Positions 1 through 8,026 of a stretch of 11,965 bases of DNA are shown here, in pieces. Both the position numbers and the translations under genes were made by a program. Source of the stretch: Limnoglobus sp043780595 (GTDB taxonomy: Bacteria; Planctomycetota; Planctomycetia; Gemmatales; Gemmataceae); assembly GCA_043780595.1 (NCBI GenBank), contig JAYWCL010000301.1, positions 1 to 11,965 on the forward strand, in the 5' to 3' direction. Position 1 is the first letter of the stretch. Every line of letters begins with the position of its first letter. The notes below the pieces were generated by a model, which did not search any database, was not told where the DNA came from, and worked only from the letters and a program-made list of their open reading frames with translations.

Positions 1-2769
1 GCCTGTGGGCAGGTACTTTCCATCCCGGCAATTACATCATCGGCTGCTCTGGAGAAGGCGACCCCTGCTCCGCAGCGTGCCTGTCCGATTTGCTGGGAAG
101 CCTTACAGCCCAACGCGGTCATCTGCCTGCACTGCGGTCACGATCTACGCACTGGGAAGCACGTGTCCCAAGCTAAGTCCGACGAACCCTCCACGCCGAA
201 TAAGACCGTGCCGTCCTCGTCGTCGCGACTTTGGATTGCTTTAATCCTCGGGGTAATTTGCCTTGCGGGCGGTATCGCCGCATTCGCGTTACTTCCGAGA
301 GGACAGGCTCCGGAGAACCCAGTCATTGCATTGAAAGCGGACGATGCGCCAGGGGTTCCAGCCATCGCACCGAAAGCAGAGGATGGAGCGGGGGTTCCAG
401 CCATCGTGCCAAAAGTGGAGGTTGGAGCGGGGGTTCCAGCCATCGTGCCAAAAGTGGAAGTTCCTATACCCGTTTTGGGATCGGTCGCGAGCGTTCCGGA
501 TCCCAAGATACAGCCGAAGCAAGAAGCCTGGCAAAACGACTACACTCTCTTTCTCACGACGCTCGACAAAGAAGTTCAGAGAAGCAATCCTCTCGCGCCA
601 GTCATCGATCACCTGTTCAAGGGCAAACAGGTCCGCTGGACACTAAAATACCAAGGTTCCAAGGTCGAAAAGCAAGAACTCCAATTGCAATTTGACGGAG
701 TACCGCCGAACTTGACGTTCGTATCATCTGAAAAAGCGGCTCCCAATTGGGGCATGCTGAAAGCAGGTACGCCCGTCACCGTCGAAGCAAAAATCATGAT
801 GGCATTTGTCATCACGCTCAATCCGGACGGTCGTCGAGGGACGACAATGGGTCTCGTCATTTTTGAGGACGCGAAGCTCGCTGAAAAGGAAAACCCTTGG
901 GCGAAAGCAACCCCCAGCCAACTCTTGGCTCGATTAATTTCCACTTCGGATATCGCTTCGGCCGCAGGGCAAAAGGAGCTCAAAGTCTGGGAACAACGTC
1001 TCACTATTGAGGGGAAAACTGGTGTGAACTATGCATTCATATCGGTAAACCCCAGCATTAGAAACATCCAAGTCAAGATGTTGGAGACACATCTCGGGAA
1101 GCCAGAAAGGACAACGAAGGAACTTGCGGCTGGACTCACCGTAATTCCAGCAGAAGGGGGCGTAGCACAGGAATTCCCCCTTGAAACGCATTGGTATGGT
1201 CCAGTGGGATTCGGGTTTGGTAGGGGCAACCTCCAGGCTATTTTTTATCAGCTGGAGAAAACGGACACGGATATTAAGGTATTCCCCGCTCCAGCGGGCA
1301 CGTACAAATATCGCATTAAGACTGACATCGTATCCATCGCAACCGAAAGTGGTGATCTGGTCCCTGCATATTTCGCAATCAAGAAGGAGATGGAACGGTT
1401 GATTGCGGACGCAAGCCAGTTCGACCTCACGAAGAACCGAGATTTGACCGAGTACGGCAAGTATGTGGGAGAACAACTCAAGCTGGCGAAGGGCAAAGCG
1501 ATCGGCTTCGAGATCGCAACGGAGTCTGGAATAGAGTTGTTTATCGGCAAGTTAGAGATCGGGAAGGCCGGTGCGTATGAGATGACACCGAGTGCCAAAG
1601 GGTTAGAACGGAAGACGGGTGTCGCAGACCCGAAGCCCGCGTCATCGCCGCAGTTCGACACCCCACTCGGCTACTACGTCGGGGTCGGCCAGATCAAAGG
1701 AGGGAAGGTCAAGTCCCGCGTCTTGACCGGCCTTACAATCGTCGGAGATAAGACTGAAGCCAAGTACGATCATGGTGAGACGAAAGCAGGCTCGAACGAA
1801 GCGCTCGTCTGGGTCCGTTTTCACACCCCCAAAGCGATCAAGAATGACATTCACTTCGACAAGTACTCTGCCGTGATCGACGAGAAGTCATATCCCGTCC
1901 TTGCTTCCACGACCGACTTGAACGCCGAGTTCGCAGAGGCGATTCGGAAAGCAACCACGCAACACGGTACGGTTAAGAGCACATACTTGCTATTTGCGAT
2001 CCCGGAACGCGCGACGAAGTTCCGCCTCGTTTACGGGGACACGGGTCTCGAACTCGCGGTTCCGGGTCCAACGGTCCCCGAGGAGGTCGCGCCCGAGAAC
2101 GCCACCCCGAATCCAACGCCGGGCCGCGACAGTGTCGGGGTCAGCATCTTCGACCGGACCACCGGAAAGGTGGGCGATATCCCCCCGACCGCAACGCAGA
2201 AATTGTTGGAGTTCTCTCTGACCCTAGACCTGTCCCGCGCGGCGGACCGGGACAAACTGATAAAGAAGTGGCACGAGTTGGCCGGGGAAAAGGCGGATCG
2301 GTACACAATCACGATCTGGGCCGCAACGAAGCAGTATCGGTGGCCCCCCGCCGTCCCGACACTGGGGAAGGATGACGAAAAAACCAAGGCAAAGAAGCAG
2401 GCTTTCGCCGATGGCTTAGACTATTTCATTTGGAGTACAGAAAAGGAGCGAGTGAAATCCCAAGAGGGGTTGCTCCGTATGCTGATTGGCTTCGAATACG
2501 AACTCAATTCGGAGAAGATGGAAGGCCCATTTTCCATCATCATGTCATTCGAGGTCAAGGACTCTGCCAGCAGCAAGAACTACGAGCATCAGGGTGTCTT
2601 TACACCCGAGAAGTTGGAGAACCTCAAAAGCGGTCGTACCGGGGCCGTCCTCTTCGGGGCGCAATCGTTGAAAGGCGAAGGGGACGCGGTCATTTATCTC
2701 ACGAAGAAGTCCGACACGAAAAAACCGATCAGCAATAAGATTAAAGTGCCCGTGCTGTTCGATAACTGA
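1..2769 (+). CDS. Zinc-ribbon, single-pass membrane protein with large outer region; 5' end outside window
   Basis: The frame is open from base 1 to the TGA at 2767-2769, giving 922 residues, so an internal GTG at 163 should not be taken as the start. The first codons read ACGQVLSIPA, which looks like the end of a CxxCG zinc knuckle, so only a short N-terminus may be missing. A second zinc ribbon follows, with Cys pairs at window residues 28/31 (CPIC) and 42/45 (CLHCG) and then HDLRTGK. Zinc ribbons like this are common at the N-terminus of planctomycete membrane proteins. A hydrophobic segment at about 77-98 (WIALILGVICLAGGIAAFAL) is a likely single membrane helix, leaving the ribbon in the cytoplasm and over 800 residues outside. 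A Pro/Val-rich linker with 13-residue repeats follows, then a long region that looks beta-rich, with a Pro/Glu-rich linker near residues 690-710. I do not recognise a catalytic domain. It may be a surface or structural protein; function is unknown. It converges on the DUF1501 gene. Confidence 0.85.
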   Translation, partial: ACGQVLSIPAITSSAALEKATPAPQRACPICWEALQPNAVICLHCGHDLRTGKHVSQAKSDEPSTPNKTVPSSSSRLWIALILGVICLAGGIAAFALLPRGQAPENPVIALKADDAPGVPAIAPKAEDGAGVPAIVPKVEVGAGVPAIVPKVEVPIPVLGSVASVPDPKIQPKQEAWQNDYTLFLTTLDKEVQRSNPLAPVIDHLFKGKQVRWTLKYQGSKVEKQELQLQFDGVPPNLTFVSSEKAAPNWGMLKAGTPVTVEAKIMMAFVITLNPDGRRGTTMGLVIFEDAKLAEKENPWAKATPSQLLARLISTSDIASAAGQKELKVWEQRLTIEGKTGVNYAFISVNPSIRNIQVKMLETHLGKPERTTKELAAGLTVIPAEGGVAQEFPLETHWYGPVGFGFGRGNLQAIFYQLEKTDTDIKVFPAPAGTYKYRIKTDIVSIATESGDLVPAYFAIKKEMERLIADASQFDLTKNRDLTEYGKYVGEQLKLAKGKAIGFEIATESGIELFIGKLEIGKAGAYEMTPSAKGLERKTGVADPKPASSPQFDTPLGYYVGVGQIKGGKVKSRVLTGLTIVGDKTEAKYDHGETKAGSNEALVWVRFHTPKAIKNDIHFDKYSAVIDEKSYPVLASTTDLNAEFAEAIRKATTQHGTVKSTYLLFAIPERATKFRLVYGDTGLELAVPGPTVPEEVAPENATPNPTPGRDSVGVSIFDRTTGKVGDIPPTATQKLLEFSLTLDLSRAADRDKLIKKWHELAGEKADRYTITIWAATKQYRWPPAVPTLGKDDEKTKAKKQAFADGLDYFIWSTEKERVKSQEGLLRMLIGFEYELNSEKMEGPFSIIMSFEVKDSASSKNYEHQGVFTPEKLENLKSGRTGAVLFGAQSLKGEGDAVIYLTKKSDTKKPISNKIKVPVLFDN
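337..462 (+). repeat. 39-bp in-frame tandem repeat, about 3.2 copies
   Basis: Units begin at 337, 376 and 415, with a partial fourth at 454-462. Each encodes 13 residues of the pattern (A/V)E(D/V)GAGVPAI(V/A)PK. Units 2 and 3 are nearly identical in DNA and unit 1 is diverged, which suggests recent duplication of one unit. The repeat lies just after the membrane helix of the zinc-ribbon protein and forms a flexible Pro/Val-rich stalk. The period is a multiple of 3, so gain or loss of a unit keeps the reading frame. Confidence 0.9.
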
Positions 2770-3017
2770 TTTTACCGGCTTCGCGGTCGAGAACTCGACA
2801 TCGACACCCGCGAATACCTTGTTTCGGAAGTGGATCAGATCTTCGGTATTTTGATGCACATCGTCGGCCTCAATCCAACCGGGGCGAAAAGCGACTGAAT
2901 CGAACAGAAGTCGCACGATAGTAATGGAGGGCATGGTTCAAAGCGAGTTCGCTGTTTGCCGTAAAGTACCACCAAAACTTTGATTCTGGCGTGGTTCCAG
3001 ACGACCCATTTCGGACG

Positions 3018-3095
3018 TAAGTCGTTGCTGTGTTAGGTTGATTCCGAAATTCGGCGTGATTCCAGGGATGGGTGGGTGGGTAAGTGGTGGAATCA
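3018..3095 (-). repeat. 78-bp dispersed repeat, copy A (inverted relative to copy B)
   Basis: The reverse complement of this segment matches 11751-11828 over 78 bp without gaps. About 7 positions differ, six of them clustered in a 10-bp stretch. Matching stops at both ends. Perfect 8-bp arms TGATTCCA (3057-3064) and TGGAATCA (3088-3095) enclose a 23-nt G-rich loop. A second small palindrome, CCGAA-A-TTCGG, lies at 3044-3054. It sits between two convergent genes. It could belong to a REP- or MITE-like family, but no transposase signature is visible inside it and the family is not one I recognise. Confidence 0.88.
3065..3080 (+). other. G-quadruplex motif in repeat copy A
   Basis: The sequence is GGGATGGGTGGGTGGG: four runs of three G with loops of 2, 1 and 1 nt. 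Very short loops are known to favour stable parallel quadruplexes. It lies in the loop of the 8-bp hairpin of the 78-bp repeat. The plus strand is G-rich here, so RNA read through from the zinc-ribbon gene would carry the motif, while the complementary strand could form an i-motif. Confidence 0.8.
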
Positions 3096-3175
3096 TTCAG
3101 TGCGACCCAAAATCGCCGCGATTGGAACGTGACTTGGCGGACGATATGACACTTCAACCAATCCGCAGCGCGGTG

Positions 3176-4585
3176 TCACGCTAAAATTCCGCGAACGACT
3201 TCGCCGTGGACGTTCGTGAGTCTGCGGCGGATGCCGTTGTGGTAGAAGTTTAGTTTTTCGTGATCGAGGCCGAGCAAGTGCAACATGGTGGCGTGGAAAT
3301 CGTGCCACGCCACAGGATGTTCGGCGGCCTTCCAGCCGATCTCGTCGGTTGCCCCGAAGACGGTTCCCGGCTTCAATCCCGCGCCGGCGAGCCACACGGA
3401 GAACCCATATTTGTTGTGGTCGCGGCCCGGCCCGACGATTTGCGGCCCCGATTGTGCGAACGGCGTGCGGCCAAATTCAGTCGTGAACAACACGAGCGTA
3501 TCCTTCAGCATGTCGCGCTGTTTCAAGTCCCGCAGTAAGCCGGCCACGGGTTGATCGATCTTGCCCGCCTCGATGGTGTGGTTGTCTTTTACGTTCTCGT
3601 GCGCGTCCCAACTGAGCCGCGGGTTACCCGCAATTGGCCCGCCGGAAAACAGTTGTACGAACCGCACGCCACGTTCGAGCAGCCGTCGCGCGAGCAGACA
3701 GTTTCGACCGAACGGCGCGGTTTGCGGTTGATCGAGGCCGTAAAGCGATTGCGTGACCGCCGTCTCTTTGCTCAAATCGACGAGCGATGGCACGGACAAT
3801 TGCATCTTTGCCGCAAGCTCATAACTCCGCATCCGCGCGGCCAAAAGCCCTTCATCGCCGGAACGTTGCTGATGTTGTGCGTTCATTGCGTGCAGCAATT
3901 CGAGGCTATCGGCCTCCGATGCCGCCGAGCGTTTGACCGCCGGGAACAAGTCGCGTACCGGCGTCGCCCCCGTCTGAAACAGCACGCCCTGATGCTCCGC
4001 GGGCAGGAACCCGCTCGACCAGATCGACGACCCGCCGTTCGGCAGCCCTCGCGGATCGGGCAAAATCACGTACGCGGGCAACTCCTCGGTTTCGCTACCG
4101 AGGCCATAACTCACCCAACTGCCTGCCGAAGGAAAACCGCCGAACTGGAAGCCGCTATTCTCGACGTACAGCGCCGGCGTGTGGTTCGCCGAGTCCGCCG
4201 TCATCGAGCGAATAATCGTCAGTTCGTCGGCCATTTCCGCGATGTGCGGGAACAAATCCGAGATCATCAGCCCCGACTTCCCGCGCGGCTTGAACGCCCA
4301 GTCCGGTTGCCGAAGCAAGCCGACTTGCCCGAAGAAGATGTCGGGAATCTCCTTCGATGGCAGCGGCTTTCCGTGAAACTTCTTTAGTGTCGGCTTGCAG
4401 TCGAACGAATCGAGGTGGCTCAATCCGCCGATCAGCGAGATGTGGACGACTCGTTTCGCCTTTGCGGCGAAATGTGGTTTCGGCATTGCACCGCTGGCAT
4501 CGCGAGAAAGTAAATGCGCGAACGCCGCCACACCGAGGCCGCGTACGGACCAGGAAAAACAATCGCGACGGCTAAGTTCGTTCAT
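3176..4585 (-). CDS. DUF1501 domain protein (exported, alkaline-phosphatase-like fold)
   Basis: The product has 469 residues, a normal full length for the DUF1501 family. The N-terminus LSRRDCFSWSVRGLGVAAFAHLLS resembles a twin-arginine signal (SRR at residues 5-7, then a hydrophobic stretch), which is typical for this family and points to export in a folded state. Family landmarks are HISLIGGLSHLDSFDCKP (48-65), WDAHEN in the middle, TTEFGRTP (368-375), GRDHNKYGFSVWLAGAGLKPG (387 onward) and HDFHATMLHLLG (428-439). The Asp/His-rich motifs resemble the metal-site layout of sulfatase and alkaline phosphatase-like enzymes, but no reaction is established. Its ATG overlaps the stop of the upstream PSD1 gene in an ATGA, so translation is probably coupled. 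PSD1-DUF1501 pairs are a hallmark of Planctomycetes, often near sulfatases and glycan-degrading genes; no sulfatase is present here. Confidence 0.93.
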   Translation of the reverse strand: MNELSRRDCFSWSVRGLGVAAFAHLLSRDASGAMPKPHFAAKAKRVVHISLIGGLSHLDSFDCKPTLKKFHGKPLPSKEIPDIFFGQVGLLRQPDWAFKPRGKSGLMISDLFPHIAEMADELTIIRSMTADSANHTPALYVENSGFQFGGFPSAGSWVSYGLGSETEELPAYVILPDPRGLPNGGSSIWSSGFLPAEHQGVLFQTGATPVRDLFPAVKRSAASEADSLELLHAMNAQHQQRSGDEGLLAARMRSYELAAKMQLSVPSLVDLSKETAVTQSLYGLDQPQTAPFGRNCLLARRLLERGVRFVQLFSGGPIAGNPRLSWDAHENVKDNHTIEAGKIDQPVAGLLRDLKQRDMLKDTLVLFTTEFGRTPFAQSGPQIVGPGRDHNKYGFSVWLAGAGLKPGTVFGATDEIGWKAAEHPVAWHDFHATMLHLLGLDHEKLNFYHNGIRRRLTNVHGEVVRGILA

Positions 4586-6672
4586 TCCATCACCACGAAT
4601 TCGTTGCAGTTAAACAGTACGCGACACAACGCCGCCAGCCCGTGTTTTTCCACGACGGCGATGGCTCGTTTTCGTTCCTCATTGCTCGGCTGACGGCCCA
4701 GCGACAGTCGATACGCACGATCAATCTGAGCGGGCACCCCCTTCACTTCAGTACCGATTCGCTCGGCGAACGATTGCGACGTGCGCAACACGAAACTGTC
4801 GTTCCATAACGCGAGCGCCTGAAGTGGCGTCGTTGTGATTTGACGGCGGGGTGTCAGTGCCGAGGGATCGGGACAATCGAACGTTTCCAGTAGCGCGCTT
4901 CTTTCGCCGCGCGGCGAGAAACGGTAGATCGTCCGGCGTTGAAACTCGTCGCCGATCGGGTCGATCGGTTCGTAGTACAAGGTGCCGCTGTCGCCGTAAG
5001 TGCGGACGTCGTGGTAGCCCGGCCCACCCGCTTTCGGATTCAGTTTCCCGGCCACAACGAGCATCGCGTCGCGTATCGCTTCACCTTCGAGCCGCCGTGG
5101 GGACATCCGCCACAGCAACCGATTGTCTGCGTCTTTCTCAAATGCAGTGGCCCGCTTTGCCGACGACTGACGGTACGTTGTCGAAGTCACCATCAAGCGG
5201 TGGAGTGGCTTCAAATGAAACTTCTGGCGCACGAGTTCCGCTGCGAGCCAGTCGAGCAGTTCGGGGTGCGATGGCCGCCCGCCGTTGAAGCCGAGATCGC
5301 TCGGCGAATCGACGAGGCCAGTGCCGAAGTGGTGGTGCCAAAGTCGGTTGACGATCGTGCGTGTGAACGCTGGGTTGTCCGGACGCGCGATCCACTCGGC
5401 GAGTTTTTGGCGTCGCAATCCTTCGGGAGCATCGTGCGGCAAACCGAAATTTGCGACACCCGGAATGCTCGCCACGCCACCCGCACTCACGACAGCTTTC
5501 GGTTTCTCGACGTTACCTCGCGAGAGGACGTGCGTTGGTGGCACGGGCTTCGGCGTAATGGCAAACACCATCATTGGTTCCGCTTTTTTCGCAGGTCGTT
5601 CGCCGTGATTCACTCCGCCGAGCGCGGCCGCAAAACGGTAATAGTCTACCTGTGTGATCGCATCAAATTTATGATCGTGGCACCGCGCACATTGCACCGT
5701 GAGGCCGAGGAACGTCTGCCCGACGGCAGAAAGAATATCTTCGATTTCGTCTTGCCGTGCCGTCGCGTTGGAGATGGCGTTCGAGCCGAGTACGGTGTTG
5801 TGAATCCCCGCCACCAGGAAGCCCGTTGCCTCGATCGCCGCCGGTTCGTCCGGTTTCAGAATGTCACCCGCGATCTGCCATTTCGCGAACTGATCGAACG
5901 GCATATCGGCGTTGAACGCGGCAATCACGAAGTCGCGATAGTGCCACGCATTGGGCCGTGGCGCATTTCGCTCGAAGCCATCGCTTTCGCCGTAACGCAC
6001 CAGATCGAGCCAGTGCCGCGCCCAGCGCTCGCCATATTGCGGCGATGCGAGGAGTTTGTCGACGAGTGCGAACCAGGCTTCGTCAGAAGGATTCCCTGCG
6101 AAGGTTTGAATCGTTTCCGGCGACGGTGGCAGTCCGACGAGGTCGAAGTGCAGGCGACGAACGAGCGTACGCGGGTCTGCGTGCGTGGATGCGGACAGCC
6201 CCTTGGTCGTGCGTGCCACGGCAACGAAATGATCGACCGGATTGATGCCAGCAGGCACCGGGTGTATCTTCAGCGGTTGCAGTGCCCACCAGTCGCGGCC
6301 ACCGCGTTCGCTCGTCGAAAGCGCGAGCGGATCGATCGGATCGCGTCCCCAGTTCGCACCGCTCTCGATCCAGTTTTTGAAGATGGCTTTTTCGGCCGCA
6401 CTCAGTGGATGTTTCGGCGGCATTTCATCGGTGTGGATTTGCTCCCAAAGACGGCTCATCGCGAGCTTGCCAGGCACTACTACCGATTCCTCATCGAGTC
6501 CCACGACAGTTTTCTTCGTCGTCAGGTCGAGGCCGCCCTTCGGCTCGGTCGGGCCGTGGCACTCGATACATCGCTTGATAATGAGCGGCGCAACGCTGCG
6601 GTCGAAGTCCGGCGGCGCAGCCGCGGCTGGTATCGATGTTAGCAGCAGTATGGGAAATAGCAGTCGGTACAT
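4582..6672 (-). CDS. PSD1 protein: planctomycete cytochrome C, DUF1549 and DUF1553 domains
   Basis: The 696-residue product starts with a clear signal peptide (MYRLLFPILLLTSIPAAAA), placing it in the periplasm or on the surface. Domains in order: planctomycete cytochrome C with heme motif CIECH (35-39) and possible axial Met in DEMPP (Met84); DUF1549 at about 145-355, including HWLDLVRYGESDG and a second CxxCH, CARCHDHKFD (328-332); a short linker containing VLSRGN (381-386); then DUF1553 from about 418 to near the end, with IVNRLWHHHFGTGLVDSPSD. The second CxxCH is a usual feature of DUF1549, so two c-type hemes are possible. The protein is at the short end for PSD1 because it has no extra carbohydrate-binding insert. 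Electron transfer or oxidation of exported sugar substrates is a common suggestion, not proven. No strong Shine-Dalgarno precedes the ATG. Its stop overlaps the DUF1501 start. Confidence 0.94.
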   Translation of the reverse strand: MYRLLFPILLLTSIPAAAAPPDFDRSVAPLIIKRCIECHGPTEPKGGLDLTTKKTVVGLDEESVVVPGKLAMSRLWEQIHTDEMPPKHPLSAAEKAIFKNWIESGANWGRDPIDPLALSTSERGGRDWWALQPLKIHPVPAGINPVDHFVAVARTTKGLSASTHADPRTLVRRLHFDLVGLPPSPETIQTFAGNPSDEAWFALVDKLLASPQYGERWARHWLDLVRYGESDGFERNAPRPNAWHYRDFVIAAFNADMPFDQFAKWQIAGDILKPDEPAAIEATGFLVAGIHNTVLGSNAISNATARQDEIEDILSAVGQTFLGLTVQCARCHDHKFDAITQVDYYRFAAALGGVNHGERPAKKAEPMMVFAITPKPVPPTHVLSRGNVEKPKAVVSAGGVASIPGVANFGLPHDAPEGLRRQKLAEWIARPDNPAFTRTIVNRLWHHHFGTGLVDSPSDLGFNGGRPSHPELLDWLAAELVRQKFHLKPLHRLMVTSTTYRQSSAKRATAFEKDADNRLLWRMSPRRLEGEAIRDAMLVVAGKLNPKAGGPGYHDVRTYGDSGTLYYEPIDPIGDEFQRRTIYRFSPRGERSALLETFDCPDPSALTPRRQITTTPLQALALWNDSFVLRTSQSFAERIGTEVKGVPAQIDRAYRLSLGRQPSNEERKRAIAVVEKHGLAALCRVLFNCNEFVVME

Positions 6673-6698
6673 ACGCGACCAAGGCGGGGAGCTGTAGG

Positions 6699-6708
6699 TG
6701 TGATCACA
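6699..6708. promoter_or_regulatory. Perfect palindrome TGTGATCACA, possible operator
   Basis: This 10-bp perfect inverted repeat lies in the 77-bp gap between the permease stop and the PSD1 start, 27 bp before the PSD1 ATG. It resembles CRP/FNR-type half-sites (TGTGA/TCACA) but lacks the usual 6-bp spacer, so it is not a standard CRP site. A 10-bp palindrome can arise by chance. No strong -35/-10 pair was seen beside it; TTGCAG with GATGAT 17 bp later is the best and is weak. Confidence 0.25.
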
Positions 6709-6749
6709 TCATCCCCGATTGAGCGGCAAACTGCAACGGTAAAAGACTC

Positions 6750-8012
6750 TCATCGCTTGACCAGTCGGATCGTGAGTAAGCCCGCGAGGACGGCGACGAT
6801 GGCGTCGGCGGCGAAGATGCCGATGGGCATCGGGACTTTGCCATCGCGGGCCATGTTCGAACCGGCGAGCAGGATCGGGTAGTATGCGAATACGGTTGGC
6901 AAGAAGCAAATGACGAACGAACTGAGGTAGTCCGCACGGTTGGCCCAAATGCCGACGGGGCAGCCGATGAGCGCGAACACGAGGCAGCTGAGTGCGAGTG
7001 CGGGCCGCATGTAATATTCGTTCTGCGTGTTGCGAATTTGTCGCATCCAGTGCTCGGACAAATACTGCAATCCCGCTGCGTGCTTTTCCGTGCGATCTCG
7101 AATGGCCTTGTCGGCCGTTTGCGCAATGATTTTCGCCGTCGCGATCTGCTGGCCCACGCTCTTCTGATATTCGAGTTCAAATTCGTGCGCCTTCGGTGGC
7201 AGTTCGTCCCATCGCAAGTTCATCGGCCGATCTTTCACATCCTTCGGCGTGAACACGTCCGGCAACGGCACGCCGACAGGCCGCGAACTCCCCGTTTCGA
7301 TCGACATCGTGCCGTCCGCACCGACCCAGCGATCCGGATCGATAAACAACATCGTGGGCTCGTTCGGATTATCCAGCGTCGGCATTACCACCCGCAATCG
7401 CGCCTCCCGTGCGCGGATCACGTAGTCGTACACCCCCAGCCAGATGTCCTTGCCCGCGTTGTCCTTTTCCATCTTCTTCCGCTTGAAGATGACATCGATC
7501 AGCCGACGACCTTGCACGTCTTTGACGTGAATGACGTACGGGAAATTGTTCGCGCGAAAGGTGCGTTCGCGTTTGAGCAGGCTGTACAGAACCTCTTCGG
7601 GATCTTTCAGAATCTGCTGCTGGAGCGTCGCATTTGCGTGCGGTATCACCGTGTATGCGAGGCCGAACGTGACGAGGCTCATCAGCACGCCGAGCATGGC
7701 GGCGGGGCGAAGAATCGAGTACAGGTTCACCCCGGCGGCCTTCATCGCCACGGCTTCGTTATCGTGCGAGAGTCGCCCGTAAACGACGCACGATGCGAAC
7801 AGCGTCGTCGTGGGAATCGTGTAAGGCAACGTGTATGGAATCAGTAACGGAATGATGGCAAGTGTCTGCCCGATCGAAAGCCCGAGCTGGCTCGCCTGCT
7901 GAATGACTAGGCCAATCAGGAACAGCCCGGTCAGGCCAGTGAGCGTGAGCGCGAAGACCCGCAGCAGTTCCCAGAAAATCATTCGATGTAAGAGGCCGCC
8001 GAGCAGGAACAC
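6750..8012 (-). CDS. LptF/LptG family permease (YjgP/YjgQ)
   Basis: With the GTG start chosen here the product has 420 residues. The start at 8012 is preferred because GGGAG lies 7 nt upstream and because it keeps LLHRMIFWELLRVF, which corresponds to the conserved opening LxRYxxxEL of the family. An ATG at 7980-7982 would cut this motif and has no ribosome site, and the longer open frame to 8192 only reads the AsmA-like gene out of frame. Helices are predicted at about 18-37, 47-78 and 100-123, and near the C-terminus at 337-353, 364-384 and 394-416, around a large periplasmic domain. The segment GRLSHDNEAVAMKAAG (79-94) is the typical cytoplasmic coupling region. LptF and LptG form the membrane part of the LptB2FG transporter that extracts lipopolysaccharide. 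I cannot decide between F and G, and only one is present here; LptB is not in the window. It starts 14 bp after the AsmA-like gene. Confidence 0.92.
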   Translation of the reverse strand: MFLLGGLLHRMIFWELLRVFALTLTGLTGLFLIGLVIQQASQLGLSIGQTLAIIPLLIPYTLPYTIPTTTLFASCVVYGRLSHDNEAVAMKAAGVNLYSILRPAAMLGVLMSLVTFGLAYTVIPHANATLQQQILKDPEEVLYSLLKRERTFRANNFPYVIHVKDVQGRRLIDVIFKRKKMEKDNAGKDIWLGVYDYVIRAREARLRVVMPTLDNPNEPTMLFIDPDRWVGADGTMSIETGSSRPVGVPLPDVFTPKDVKDRPMNLRWDELPPKAHEFELEYQKSVGQQIATAKIIAQTADKAIRDRTEKHAAGLQYLSEHWMRQIRNTQNEYYMRPALALSCLVFALIGCPVGIWANRADYLSSFVICFLPTVFAYYPILLAGSNMARDGKVPMPIGIFAADAIVAVLAGLLTIRLVKR

Positions 8013-8019
8013 GATTGTT

Positions 8020-8024
8020 CTCCC
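8020..8024 (-). promoter_or_regulatory. Ribosome binding site GGGAG that decides the permease start
   Basis: On the minus strand GGGAG stands 7 nt before the GTG at 8012 and just after the TAA of the AsmA-like gene (8027-8029). It is one of the few good Shine-Dalgarno sites in the window. It supports GTG initiation and separate reinitiation after the upstream stop codon. Confidence 0.6.
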
Positions 8025-8026
8025 GT

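Larger units (their letters stand above)
2770..3175. other. Convergent intergenic region without a recognised gene
   Basis: This 406-bp gap separates the 3' ends of the zinc-ribbon gene (+) and the DUF1501 gene (-). It holds an open stretch in frame with the upstream gene (2770-2895, stop at 2896), a short palindrome GTCGAGAACTCGAC at 2786-2799, and one 78-bp dispersed repeat at 3018-3095. I found no hairpin followed by a T-run for either gene, so no intrinsic terminator is called. Bases 2899-3017 and 3096-3175 show nothing I can identify. TGACAC/GTGTCA arms at about 3148-3178 could pair just after the DUF1501 stop codon, but the loop is long. Confidence 0.6.

Noticed and set aside
337..462. 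CRISPR-like array
   Set aside because: The 39-bp units are contiguous, without spacers, and keep the reading frame of a coding gene.
138..506. 122-codon minus-strand frame with repeated GTPAP/FGTMA units
   Set aside because: It is the antisense reading of the 39-bp tandem repeat inside the zinc-ribbon gene.
163..2769. GTG at 163 as start of the first gene
   Set aside because: The frame is open to base 1 and the codons before 163 encode a convincing zinc ribbon (CPIC...CLHCG), so the gene begins upstream of the window.
2786..2799. GTCGAGAACTCGAC palindrome as an intrinsic terminator of the first gene
   Set aside because: The arms are only 6 bp with a 2-nt centre and no T-run follows.
3551..4387. 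278-codon open frame on the plus strand opposite DUF1501
   Set aside because: Arg-rich, no recognisable motif, and fully inside a well supported gene on the other strand.
4939..6642. 567-codon open frame on the plus strand opposite PSD1
   Set aside because: It lies wholly antisense to a gene with clear signal peptide, heme motifs and DUF1549/DUF1553. Its product is very rich in Arg and shows no domain, as expected for the complement of a GC-rich coding frame.
7038..7847. 269-codon open frame on the plus strand opposite the permease
   Set aside because: Antisense shadow; composition dominated by Arg and His, no motif.
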